From positions 1 through 5,760 of the forward strand of contig JAEWVY010000052.1 of the NCBI GenBank assembly GCA_023396625.1: a stretch of DNA of 5,760 bases, in the 5' to 3' direction. Below, piece after piece: positions 1-5,760 of this stretch (position 1 is its first letter; every line of letters starts with the position of its first letter). A model generated the notes under the pieces. The model made no database searches and was not told the DNA's origin. It worked only from the letters and a program-made list of their open reading frames with translations. A program made the translations under genes and the position numbers. The DNA comes from Pseudomonadota bacterium. GTDB lineage: Bacteria > Pseudomonadota > Gammaproteobacteria > Burkholderiales > Burkholderiaceae_C.

Positions 1-215
1 CCCGCAGCGTGCGTGGAAATCCCGAACTTGCCACCGGTCATGTCGCTCACCTTCTTCGTGAACACGTCCACGGCGCCAAAAATGGTGTCCAGCGACTTCG
101 GGAAACTGGATGCCAGCCGCCAGCGAATGGCTGCCTGGGCGTGCACAGCCGGTGCGACACCGGCGGCCAGCACGCCGGCAATGCCGGCATGCTTGATGAG
201 GGAACGACGATCCAT
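1..215 (-). CDS. TRAP transporter substrate-binding protein, TakP/DctP type (N-terminal part, runs off left edge)
   Basis: This is the periplasmic solute-binding subunit of a tripartite (TRAP) secondary transporter, which captures an organic acid and hands it to the membrane subunits. The start ATG is at 215-213, and 71 codons lie in the window before the left edge. The protein begins with a twin-arginine-like signal: R3-R4-S-L-I-K8, a hydrophobic stretch at about residues 10-22, and a likely cleavage site after VHA at residue 26. The mature start, with RWRLASSFPKSLDTIFG at residues 31-47, closely resembles what I recall of Rhodobacter TakP, an alpha-keto acid binder, so a keto or other organic acid substrate is likely but inferred. 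A good ribosome site AGGAGT lies 7 nt before the ATG. No TRAP membrane subunit genes are in the window. The family is confident; the substrate is not. Confidence 0.85.
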   Translation of the reverse strand, partial: MDRRSLIKHAGIAGVLAAGVAPAVHAQAAIRWRLASSFPKSLDTIFGAVDVFTKKVSDMTGGKFGISTHAA

Positions 216-222
216 GGAATTG

Positions 223-228
223 ACTCCT
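223..228 (-). promoter_or_regulatory. Ribosome binding site of the TRAP binding protein
   Basis: On the minus strand this reads AGGAGT, followed by 7 nt and then the ATG at 215-213. It is the strongest Shine-Dalgarno match in the window and fixes the start of the TRAP protein. Confidence 0.75.
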
Positions 229-246
229 GAAAGTTGGAAGAAACGA

Positions 247-270
247 CCCGGGCACCCTCGGCGCACCGGG
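247..270 (-). promoter_or_regulatory. Strong hairpin in the TRAP gene leader
   Basis: Read on the minus strand, CCCGG at 270-266 pairs with CCGGG at 251-247, and GCGCC at 264-260 pairs with GGTGC at 256-252. The result is a 10-bp stem with one bulged T and a 3-nt loop (GAG). It lies between the proposed -10 box and the ribosome site, so it would be part of the 5' leader. The downstream bases are only moderately T-rich, so it is not a clear terminator. It could stabilise the mRNA or modulate translation; the function is inferred. Confidence 0.45.
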
Positions 271-290
271 GACTCTTGAGGTCGCCTTGG

Positions 291-319
291 ATTGTAGAAA
301 GCTGCGGACCGCTTCTGGA
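291..319 (-). promoter_or_regulatory. Putative sigma70-like promoter of the TRAP gene
   Basis: On the minus strand a TACAAT -10 box lies at 296-291. The hexamer 17 nt upstream (319-314) reads TCCAGA, only a poor -35 match. A start near 285 would give a leader of about 70 nt before the TRAP ATG. The -10 is convincing and the -35 is weak, so activation by a regulator is possible. Transcription could also continue from dxs, since no clear terminator separates the genes. Confidence 0.4.
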
Positions 320-369
320 AGGGGTTTTCCCTCCCGCGGGGCCTTTCCTCCAGGGTTTCAGCTTATATT

Positions 370-429
370 TTTCACGCTGCCGCATCACTTTGAACAGCAC
401 CTTGCAGCGGCGGCAACGCCGGCGTGAAA
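370..429. repeat. Long imperfect inverted repeat downstream of dxs
   Basis: TTTCACGC at 370-377 is the exact complement of GCGTGAAA at 422-429. The adjoining TGCCGC at 378-383 complements GCGGCA at 410-415. Together they can form a 14-bp helix with a 6-nt bulge and a loop of about 26 nt, starting 15 nt beyond the dxs stop codon. On the dxs strand no run of T follows it (the sequence continues AATATAAGC), so it is not a textbook intrinsic terminator. It may protect the 3' end of the transcript or be a weak stop; this is inference. Confidence 0.4.
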
Positions 430-443
430 GAATTTCAATCGGC

Positions 444-2411
444 TCAGGCGACGGCCTTGAGCGCGGGGCGGGCGGCGCCGCCGATCAATGCACCAAAACG
501 GGCCATGATGGCGGCCTCGATGCCAGTCGCGTCCAGCCCCTGCATGGCCAGCAGGCGCACCGGGTCCCCATGCTCGATGAACACGTCGGGCAGGCCCAGG
601 GACAGCAATGGCGTCGACAACCCGGCCGCCTGCAGTGCCTCACCCACGGCGCTGCCCGCGCCACCCGGAAGGCATCCCTCTTCCACCGTCACCAGCGCCT
701 CGTGCGTGCCCGCCATCTGCAGCAGCAGTTCCACATCGAGCGGCTTGGCCCAGCGCATGTTGACCACGGTGAGGTTCAGCCGTTCGGCCACTTCGAGCGC
801 CGGGTACAGCAAGGTGCCAAAGGCCAGGATCGCCACGCCCTTGCCCTCGCTCGCGTCACCCTCCGGCGCAGGCTGGCGCAGGCGCCGGACCTCCGCCTTG
901 CCGAAAGGAAGGGGATCGAGTTCCGGCAGGGGCAGCACCCCGGCGCCAGCCCCCCGCGGATAACGCACCGCCACGGGGTGTTCCTGCGCAAACGCGGCGC
1001 TCAGCAGTTGGCGACACTCTCGCTCATCGGCCGGGCAGGCGAGGCTCACGTTCGGGATGCAGCGCAGGTAGGCGATGTCATAGGCGCCCGCGTGCGTGGC
1101 GCCATCCGCACCGACAAGGCCCGCGCGGTCGAGCGCGAACACCACCGGCAGGTTCTGGATCGCCACGTCATGGATCAACTGGTCATACGCACGCTGCAGG
1201 AAGGTGGAATAGATCGCCACCACCGGCTTCAGCCCCTCGCAGGCCAGGCCCGCGGCAAACGTGACGGCGTGCTGCTCGGCAATGCCGACGTCGTAGTAGC
1301 GGCCGGGGAAGCGTTGCTCGAATTCCACCAGGCCCGACCCCTCCCGCATGGCCGGCGTGATGCCGACGAGCCGGGGGTCCTTCTCCCCCATGTCGCACAG
1401 CCACTGGCCGAACACCTGTGTGAAGGTGAGCCGGGGCGGCGTCGCCGGGGGAACGACCCCCACCGCCGGGTCGAACTTGCCCGGGCCGTGGTAGGCCACG
1501 GGATCGGCCTCGGCCAGCTTGTAGCCCTGGCCCTTCTTGGTCACCACGTGCAGGAACTGCGGTCCGTCGAGCTGCTTGATGTTCTCCAGCGTGGGGATCA
1601 GCGAATCGAGGTCGTGGCCGTCGATCGGGCCGACATAGTTGAAGCCAAATTTCTCGAACAGCGTCGCCGGCACGACCATGCCCTTGGCCTGCTGCTCGAA
1701 GCGCTTGGCCAGCTCGAACAGCGGTGGAGCGACCTTGAGCACGTTCTTGCCAACGTTCTTGGCCGCCGCATAGAACTGCCCGCTCATGAGTTGCGCCAGA
1801 TAGCGGTTGAGCGCCCCCACCGGGGGGCTGATCGACATGTCGTTGTCGTTGAGGATGACGAGCAGCTTGCAGTCCTGCACGCCGGCGTTGTTGAGGGCCT
1901 CGAACGCCATGCCCGCGGTCATGGCGCCGTCGCCAATGACGGCCACCGCGTGGCGGCTTTCGCCTTTCTGCCGCGCCGCCAGCGCCATGCCGAGCGCGGC
2001 GGAGATGCTGGTGGACGAATGCGCCGTGCCGAAGGTGTCGTAAACGCTTTCGCCGCGCTGGGGGAAACCCGACAGCCCCCCCAGTTGCCGCAACGTGGGC
2101 ATGCGTTCACGCCGGCCGGTCAGGATCTTGTGCGGATAGGTCTGGTGGCCCACATCCCACACCAGCCGGTCGTGCGGCGTGTCGAACACGTAGTGCAGGG
2201 CCACGGTCAACTCGACCGTCCCCAGGTTGGAGCTCAGATGCCCGCCCGTGCGGGACACGTTCTCCAGCACGCAGGCACGCACCTCGTCCGCCACGGCGCG
2301 CAGCTGGGTGCGGGGCAGGCGGCGCAGGTCGGCCGGTTCGCGAATCGTTTCGAGCAGCGAAGTCATGGTGTGCATTGGCCTCTGGCCTGGGTCATCGGTT
2401 GGCGCGGTCAT
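444..2411 (-). CDS. dxs: 1-deoxy-D-xylulose-5-phosphate synthase
   Basis: This cytoplasmic thiamine-diphosphate enzyme condenses pyruvate with glyceraldehyde 3-phosphate to DXP, the entry and control step of the MEP isoprenoid pathway; DXP also feeds thiamine and pyridoxal synthesis. In the 655-residue reading, the N-terminal domain has H58 in GGHLSSNLG and the cofactor motif [18 protein letters not shown] at 160-177. Presumed Mg ligands are D161, N190 and M192. H308 follows, then the transketolase-like domain with catalytic E379 in [13 protein letters not shown]407, D436, H440 and R486, and a C-terminal domain from about 525. All key residues are present. The family is about 620 residues long in E. 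coli. A low-complexity insertion lies at about 510-524, and the C-terminal tail is slightly long. The start used here overlaps the ispA stop (ATGA), but similarity to relatives begins at MTSLLETI, an ATG at 2366-2364 giving 640 residues. That shorter start may be the true one. Confidence 0.96.
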   Translation of the reverse strand: MTAPTDDPGQRPMHTMTSLLETIREPADLRRLPRTQLRAVADEVRACVLENVSRTGGHLSSNLGTVELTVALHYVFDTPHDRLVWDVGHQTYPHKILTGRRERMPTLRQLGGLSGFPQRGESVYDTFGTAHSSTSISAALGMALAARQKGESRHAVAVIGDGAMTAGMAFEALNNAGVQDCKLLVILNDNDMSISPPVGALNRYLAQLMSGQFYAAAKNVGKNVLKVAPPLFELAKRFEQQAKGMVVPATLFEKFGFNYVGPIDGHDLDSLIPTLENIKQLDGPQFLHVVTKKGQGYKLAEADPVAYHGPGKFDPAVGVVPPATPPRLTFTQVFGQWLCDMGEKDPRLVGITPAMREGSGLVEFEQRFPGRYYDVGIAEQHAVTFAAGLACEGLKPVVAIYSTFLQRAYDQLIHDVAIQNLPVVFALDRAGLVGADGATHAGAYDIAYLRCIPNVSLACPADERECRQLLSAAFAQEHPVAVRYPRGAGAGVLPLPELDPLPFGKAEVRRLRQPAPEGDASEGKGVAILAFGTLLYPALEVAERLNLTVVNMRWAKPLDVELLLQMAGTHEALVTVEEGCLPGGAGSAVGEALQAAGLSTPLLSLGLPDVFIEHGDPVRLLAMQGLDATGIEAAIMARFGALIGGAARPALKAVA

Positions 2412-3367
2412 CTGTCGCGCAGGACCAAACTGTCGGCCAGGCCCCGCAGTGCCCGGCTGCGCTCGGGCGGAAGCCCGCTGGCCGCCAAAGCCGCGAGCGC
2501 CCGGGTGTGCAGGGCGCAGGCCTGGTCCCGCGCGGCGTCCAGCCCCATCAGGGACACATAGGTGGGTTTGTCCGATGCCGCGTCCTTGCCCGCCGTCTTG
2601 CCCAGCGTGGTGGCGTCCGCGGTCACATCCAGGATGTCATCCACGACCTGGAACGCCAACCCCACCGCGTCCCCGAAATCGGCCAGTGCGCCGCCGCCCG
2701 GCTCCGGCGGCAAGGGCGCCGTCACAGGCCGGCACGCCGCGCCCATCAGGACACTGGCGCGCAACAAGGCGCCTGTCTTGAGCCGATGCATGCGACACAA
2801 GGCCGGTTCGTCCAGCCGCGCGCCCACACTGGCCAGGTCGATGGCCTGTCCGCCCGCCATACCTTCATGGCCCGCCGCACGGGCAAGCAGGCGACACAAT
2901 GCCGCCTGCACGGATGGACCCACGATGGCTTCATCGGGCGTGAGCAGTTCGAACGCCAAGGCCTGCAAGGCGTCTCCCGCCAACAACGCCTGCGCCTGGC
3001 CAAACCGCACGTGCACCGTCGGCTTGCCCCGTCGCAGCACGTCATCGTCCATGCAGGGCATGTCGTCGTGCACCAGGGAATAGGCATGAATCAGTTCCAC
3101 CGCGCAAGCGGCGCGCAGGGCCGCCTCCCGCAGTGCCGCGCGCTGCCCGGCGTCCAGTCCGTGCTCCACCGCCTCGGCTGCGGCCAGCACCAGCAGCGGC
3201 CGCAGCCGCTTGCCCCCGCCCAGCACGGCATAGCGCATGGCCTCCCCCAGCCCGCCGCAGGCGTCCGCAGGAACCCAATCCGAAAGCGCCCGTTCCACCT
3301 GCTCGCGCCGCTGACGGGTCCAGGCCTCGAAATCGAACCCCGAACCGGCGCTCACGCGGGCATCCAT
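2408..3367 (-). CDS. ispA: Farnesyl diphosphate synthase (polyprenyl synthetase family)
   Basis: This cytoplasmic prenyltransferase joins isopentenyl diphosphate to dimethylallyl and geranyl diphosphate to give C15 farnesyl diphosphate, precursor of quinone side chains, undecaprenyl phosphate and hopanoids. The 319 residues (E. coli IspA has 299) show GGGKRLRP at 50-57. The first Asp-rich motif has D101, D102 and D107 (DDMPCMD), followed by RRGKPT. K197-T198 is present, as is the second Asp-rich motif with Q240 and D243-D244-x-x-D247, and then G256-K257-T258. The four-residue spacing inside the first motif and the aromatic residue just before it (HAYSLVHDD) are typical of bacterial farnesyl synthases, so a C15 product is expected. 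The start at 3367 has a good ribosome site, GAGGGGG, 10 nt upstream. The gene overlaps the end of xseB by 16 bp, and its stop overlaps the longest dxs start by 4 bp, which indicates one operon with coupled translation. Confidence 0.95.
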   Translation of the reverse strand: MDARVSAGSGFDFEAWTRQRREQVERALSDWVPADACGGLGEAMRYAVLGGGKRLRPLLVLAAAEAVEHGLDAGQRAALREAALRAACAVELIHAYSLVHDDMPCMDDDVLRRGKPTVHVRFGQAQALLAGDALQALAFELLTPDEAIVGPSVQAALCRLLARAAGHEGMAGGQAIDLASVGARLDEPALCRMHRLKTGALLRASVLMGAACRPVTAPLPPEPGGGALADFGDAVGLAFQVVDDILDVTADATTLGKTAGKDAASDKPTYVSLMGLDAARDQACALHTRALAALAASGLPPERSRALRGLADSLVLRDR

Positions 3368-3603
3368 GGCTTGAGCACCCCCTCGTCGAGCACCTTGATC
3401 TGCTGCTCCACCGTATCGAGCTGAGCCCGGCAGTATTGAAGCAAGAAGGCACCGCGCTGGTAGGCCCCCAGCAACTCGTCAAGCGGCAGCTGCCCGGATT
3501 CGAGCCGCGCCACGAGTTGCTCAAGCTCCTGCGCGGCCGCCTCGTAGCTGGCGGGCGCCACGGGGCCGGTGCCAGGAGCCGGTTTGGAAGTTGGCTTGGA
3601 CAT
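3352..3603 (-). CDS. xseB: Exodeoxyribonuclease VII small subunit
   Basis: This is the small subunit of exonuclease VII, which with several XseB copies per XseA chain degrades single-stranded DNA to oligonucleotides in the cytoplasm during repair. The 83-residue protein matches the family size (80 in E. coli). Its conserved helical hairpin is clear: [19 protein letters not shown], followed by [13 protein letters not shown], then a second helix rich in Q, E and L. The N-terminal 18 residues are rich in Pro, Lys and Thr and are probably disordered. I chose the ATG at 3603-3601. A TTG at 3633-3631 would add ten residues unlike the family, and it lies only a few bases from the proposed transcription start. 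No clear Shine-Dalgarno precedes either start. It is the first gene of the xseB-ispA-dxs operon; xseA is not in the window. Confidence 0.92.
   Translation of the reverse strand: MSKPTSKPAPGTGPVAPASYEAAAQELEQLVARLESGQLPLDELLGAYQRGAFLLQYCRAQLDTVEQQIKVLDEGVLKPWMPA
3378..3384 (-). promoter_or_regulatory. Ribosome binding site of ispA, inside xseB
   Basis: On the minus strand this reads GAGGGGG, 10 nt before the ispA ATG at 3367-3365. It lies within the last codons of xseB, so ispA can be initiated independently despite the 16-bp gene overlap. It supports the chosen ispA start. Confidence 0.6.
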
Positions 3604-3645
3604 GTCGATGGGAAGCGGATCACGCGGGCTCAATGCAAAAGGGAG

Positions 3646-3674
3646 ATTTTAGAGGCTGGCTCCGGCCATGTCGC
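3646..3674 (-). promoter_or_regulatory. Putative sigma70 promoter of the xseB-ispA-dxs operon
   Basis: On the minus strand the -35 hexamer GCGACA (3674-3669, four of six matches to TTGACA) is followed by an ideal 17-nt spacer and the -10 hexamer TAAAAT (3651-3646, five of six). Transcription would start near 3640, giving a leader of about 36 nt before the xseB ATG at 3603. The position just upstream of the first gene of the operon supports it. This is a match by eye and unproven. Confidence 0.5.
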
Positions 3675-3731
3675 CCCCGCATCCGTGCCATGGCTGCCGC
3701 GCCTTGCCGCAGGCCTCCGTTCCCAGGGGGG

Positions 3732-3737
3732 TACAAT
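3732..3737 (+). promoter_or_regulatory. Putative -10 box for the Rieske oxygenase gene
   Basis: TACAAT (five of six matches to TATAAT) stands in a GC-rich divergent intergenic region. No good -35 lies at 16-18 nt; the best candidate, TTGCCG at 3705-3710, is 21 nt away. A start near 3744 would give a leader of about 100 nt before the ATG at 3845. Without a -35, the promoter may need an activator. Confidence 0.35.
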
Positions 3738-3749
3738 CCGCCCTCCTCC

Positions 3750-3771
3750 AGTCGGCTTCACCGGCTTTTTT
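3750..3771 (+). terminator. Terminator-like hairpin in the Rieske gene leader
   Basis: AGTCGG at 3750-3755 pairs with CCGGCT at 3761-3766 (six pairs, one of them G-U) around the 5-nt loop CTTCA. It is followed directly by a run of six T at 3766-3771. This has the form of an intrinsic terminator for plus-strand transcription, but it sits only about 13 nt after the -10 box and upstream of the gene. It could act as an attenuator, or stop rightward transcription coming from behind xseB. The stem is short, so termination may be weak. Confidence 0.4.
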
Positions 3772-3844
3772 CGCGCCCCGCCTGCGGGCCCGGCGCCCAC
3801 CCCACCTGCCCCTTCATAGGGGGAGTCTCTAGGTCAGGTCACCC

Positions 3845-4984
3845 ATGTCTGATTTAAGTCTTCAAATGCAGCAGGCCGCAAGCCAACTTCCAGTTTCGAG
3901 CTACTTCGACGAAGCGCTCTATCAGCGCGAGATGGCGCTCATCTTCCAGCGCGGCCCCCGCTACGTGGGGCATCAGCTCGCCGTGCCCGCCGCGGGCGAC
4001 TATCACGCCCTGCCCCAGGAAGGCGAGGGCCGCGCCCTGGTGCGCAATGCCCAGGGCGGCGTGGAGCTGGTGTCCAACATCTGCCGTCACCGGCAAGCCG
4101 TGATGCTCAAGGGTCGCGGCAACCTGAATGCGCAGGGCAAGGGGCATGCCGGAGGCAACATCGTCTGCCCGCTGCACCGCTGGACGTATGCACCGGACGG
4201 GCAGTTGCTGGGGGCGCCCCACTTCCCGCAGGATCCCTGCCTGAATCTGACCAACTACAAGCTGCGCACGTGGAATGGCCTGCTGTTCGAGGACAACGGC
4301 CGCGACGTCGAAGCCGACCTCGCCAGCCTGGGGCCACGGGCCGACCTCGACTTCTCGGGCTACGCGCTGGACCGCGTGGAACTGCACGAATGCAACTACA
4401 ACTGGAAGACCTTCATCGAGGTCTATCTGGAGGACTACCACGTCGGCCCCTTCCACCCCGGCCTCGGCCATTTCGTGACCTGCGATGACCTGCGCTGGGA
4501 GTTCGGACGCGAACACTCGGTGCAGACGGTGGGCGTCTCCGCGGCCTTCAACCACCCCGGCTCCGCCGTGTACCGGCGCTGGCATGACCAGCTGCTGAAA
4601 TACCGCAACGGCCAGCCACCGGAGCGCGGCGCCATCTGGCTGACGTATTACCCGCACATCATGGTGGAGTGGTATCCGCACGTGCTCACGGTCTCCACGC
4701 TGCACCCCATGGGTCCGGCCAAGACCCTGAACATGGTGGAGTTCTACTACCCCGAGGACATCGTCGCGTTCGAACGCGAGTTCGTCGAGGCGCAGCAGGC
4801 GGCCTACATGGAGACCTGCATCGAGGACGACGAGATCGGCGAGCGCATGGACGCCGGCCGGCGCGCCCTGTTGCAGCGCGGCGCCAATGAAGTCGGTCCC
4901 TACCAGAGTCCCATGGAAGATGGCATGCAGCACTTCCACGAATGGTATCGAGGCGTGATGCGCCTCGAGGACAATCAAATTTGA
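3845..4984 (+). CDS. Rieske non-heme iron oxygenase, alpha (catalytic) subunit, substrate unknown
   Basis: This is a cytoplasmic ring-hydroxylating-type oxygenase that would use O2 and electrons from a separate reductase. The 379 residues contain an N-terminal Rieske [2Fe-2S] domain (about 35-145) with C80-x-H82 and C108-P-L-H111. A catalytic domain follows (about 180-370) with N186-W187-K188, E192, E196, Y198, H199 and H204; H199 and H204 bind the mononuclear iron, with D328 the likely third ligand. Two features are odd: 25 residues separate the Rieske pairs instead of the usual 15-18, and the bridging position (three before the first His) is Glu196 rather than Asp, as I recall for carnitine monooxygenase CntA. 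The ATG at 3845 has AGG in a doubled AGGTC (3831-3840) as a modest ribosome site. It is divergent from xseB-ispA-dxs, and no ferredoxin or reductase gene is present. Aromatic, quaternary amine or lipid substrates are all possible. Confidence 0.88.
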   Translation: MSDLSLQMQQAASQLPVSSYFDEALYQREMALIFQRGPRYVGHQLAVPAAGDYHALPQEGEGRALVRNAQGGVELVSNICRHRQAVMLKGRGNLNAQGKGHAGGNIVCPLHRWTYAPDGQLLGAPHFPQDPCLNLTNYKLRTWNGLLFEDNGRDVEADLASLGPRADLDFSGYALDRVELHECNYNWKTFIEVYLEDYHVGPFHPGLGHFVTCDDLRWEFGREHSVQTVGVSAAFNHPGSAVYRRWHDQLLKYRNGQPPERGAIWLTYYPHIMVEWYPHVLTVSTLHPMGPAKTLNMVEFYYPEDIVAFEREFVEAQQAAYMETCIEDDEIGERMDAGRRALLQRGANEVGPYQSPMEDGMQHFHEWYRGVMRLEDNQI

Positions 4985-4996
4985 TAGCTTTCTATC
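4983..4996 (+). repeat. Small hairpin at the end of the Rieske gene
   Basis: GATAG at 4983-4987 pairs perfectly with CTATC at 4992-4996 around the loop CTTT, overlapping the last bases of the TGA stop. The stem is short, AT-rich and has no T run after it, so I do not call it a terminator. The stretch from about 4978 resembles small gene-end repeats that I recall as common in Comamonadaceae genomes (starting like TTTGATAGCT), but as a degenerate copy. Confidence 0.25.
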
Positions 4997-5007
4997 AAGC
5001 ACTGACG

Positions 5008-5031
5008 CTGGATAAAAGCATTTTTATCTAG
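5008..5031 (+). repeat. AT-rich 10-bp hairpin before the EamA transporter gene
   Basis: CTGGATAAAA at 5008-5017 pairs with TTTTATCTAG at 5022-5031 (ten pairs, one G-U) around the loop GCAT. Its right foot overlaps the ribosome site AGGA (5030-5033) of the next gene, so folding could partly hide that site. With no GC-rich stem and no T run after it, it is a poor terminator. It is unusually AT-rich for this window. Confidence 0.4.
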
Positions 5032-5033
5032 GA
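5030..5033 (+). promoter_or_regulatory. Ribosome binding site of the EamA transporter gene
   Basis: AGGA lies 6 nt before the GTG at 5040. The frame is closed upstream by a TAA at 5013-5015 and has no other plausible start between, so this site and the GTG decide the start of the transporter. Confidence 0.6.
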
Positions 5034-5039
5034 AAATCT

Positions 5040-5760
5040 GTGCAAGCCGCGTGGATGGTGCTGGCCTCGCTGCTCTTCGCGGGCATGAGCGTGTGCATCA
5101 AGTTCGCCTCGGCGCACTTCAACACGGTCGAGCTGGTGTGTTACCGCGGCGCCATCGGCATCGTGTTCATGACAGTCTGGTGCCGGATTCAGGGCGTGTC
5201 GTTCAGGACCGCCGTGCCGATGATGCACGTCTGGCGCATCGTCGTCGGCGTCATGGCGCTGACGGCCTGGTTCTATGCCATCGCCGGCCTGCCATTGGCC
5301 ACCGCCATGACGCTCAACTACATGAGCGGCATCTGGGTGGCGGCGTTCCTGGTCGGCGGCACGCTGGTGATGGGCCGGCTGCAGGACATCGGACGACAAG
5401 GGCCCATCGTGCTGACCGTGATGGCCGGATTCGCCGGCGTGGTGATGATGCTGCGCCCCACCATCGAGCAGAACCAGCTGTTCGCCGGCCTGATCGGCCT
5501 GCTCTCGGGGCTGGGCTCGGCATTTGCCTACCTGCAGGTGGCGGCCCTGGGACGCGTGGGCGAACCCGAAGCCCGCACGGTGCTCTATTTTTCCATCGGC
5601 GCCACGCTGGCTGGCGCCTTCGGCATGCTGTTCACCGGCATCAGCGCCTGGACCTGGCCGCAGGTGCTGTGGCTGCTGCCCATCGGGGTGCTGGCCGCCC
5701 TGGGCCAGCTGTGCATGACCCGCGCCTACAGCCACGGCGCCACACTGGTGGTGGCCAACC
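5040..5760 (+). CDS. EamA/DMT-family membrane transporter (3' end beyond the window)
   Basis: This is an inner-membrane protein of the drug/metabolite transporter superfamily, a group that mostly exports amino acids or other small metabolites. The open frame starts at GTG 5040 and is uninterrupted for 240 codons to the right edge. It begins VQAAWMVLASLLFAGMSVCI. I see hydrophobic segments at about residues 5-22, 29-48, 63-82, 86-111, 121-138, 145-166, 181-203 and 207-226, that is eight of the ten expected. The two EamA halves would be about 3-138 and 148 onward; family members are usually about 290-300 residues, so some 50-60 residues are missing. The motif PLATAMTLNYMS in the fourth segment is typical of the family. 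It follows the Rieske gene on the same strand after a 55-bp gap and may be co-transcribed. The substrate cannot be read from the sequence. An opposing open frame (5028-5735) is its shadow. Confidence 0.88.
   Translation, partial: MQAAWMVLASLLFAGMSVCIKFASAHFNTVELVCYRGAIGIVFMTVWCRIQGVSFRTAVPMMHVWRIVVGVMALTAWFYAIAGLPLATAMTLNYMSGIWVAAFLVGGTLVMGRLQDIGRQGPIVLTVMAGFAGVVMMLRPTIEQNQLFAGLIGLLSGLGSAFAYLQVAALGRVGEPEARTVLYFSIGATLAGAFGMLFTGISAWTWPQVLWLLPIGVLAALGQLCMTRAYSHGATLVVAN

Noticed and set aside
333..340. The palindrome CCCGCGGG as a possible operator
   Set aside because: Eight-base GC palindromes are frequent in DNA of this composition, and there is no second copy or matching spacing.
47..400. A minus-strand open frame of 117 codons between dxs and the TRAP gene
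   Set aside because: It overlaps the start of the TRAP gene in another frame, has no good ribosome site and a low-complexity basic product; the region is better explained as a leader with a promoter.
234..2561. A plus-strand open frame of 775 codons covering dxs
   Set aside because: It lies opposite dxs and ispA, which carry every catalytic motif of their families. Its protein is rich in Arg, His and Gln without recognisable domains, as expected for the complement of GC-rich coding sequence.
2375..3424. A plus-strand open frame of 349 codons across ispA
   Set aside because: It is opposite ispA, whose two Asp-rich motifs and ribosome site are intact; the Arg/Gln/His-rich product is a shadow.
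3854..5002. A minus-strand open frame of 382 codons opposite the Rieske gene
   Set aside because: It is the complement of a gene with clear Rieske and iron-binding motifs; the His/Val-rich product matches no family I know.
5028..5735. A minus-strand open frame of 235 codons near the right edge
   Set aside because: Its product is a hydrophilic His/Gln/Asp-rich protein without domains, while the opposite strand encodes a clear multi-pass EamA transporter with ribosome site and start.

Overview
The window is GC-rich, densely coded and looks like ordinary chromosome of a betaproteobacterium in the order Burkholderiales, most likely family Comamonadaceae. That placement is inferred from the protein sequences I recognise and from the gene order, not from a search. 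I see no mobile element, CRISPR array, tRNA or rRNA.

Layout, left to right. (1) Positions 1-215, minus strand: the first 71 codons of a TakP/DctP-type TRAP transporter binding protein with a Tat-like signal peptide. Its leader carries a strong hairpin. (2) Positions 216-443: intergenic, with a probable promoter for that gene and a long inverted repeat just after dxs. (3) Positions 444-3603, minus strand: the operon xseB-ispA-dxs, with overlapping genes (16 bp and 4 bp). It encodes the exonuclease VII small subunit, farnesyl diphosphate synthase and 1-deoxyxylulose-5-phosphate synthase. (4) Positions 3604-3844: a divergent intergenic region with a good sigma70-like promoter for the operon, a weaker one pointing right, and a terminator-like hairpin in the rightward leader. 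(5) Positions 3845-4984, plus strand: a Rieske non-heme iron oxygenase alpha subunit of unknown substrate. (6) Positions 4985-5039: an AT-rich gap with two hairpins. (7) Positions 5040 to the right edge, plus strand: an EamA/DMT-family membrane transporter that runs out of the window.

How the genes relate: dxs makes the first MEP-pathway intermediate from pyruvate and glyceraldehyde 3-phosphate, and ispA condenses the resulting C5 units to farnesyl diphosphate. Their linkage to xseB is widespread in proteobacteria. The divergent Rieske oxygenase has no reductase partner in the window, so its electron donor must be encoded elsewhere. The TRAP protein resembles an alpha-keto acid binder, a possible but unproven link to the pyruvate used by dxs.

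No clearly new system is visible. The points most worth following are the unusual Rieske cluster loop and Glu bridging residue of the oxygenase, and the structured leaders of three genes.
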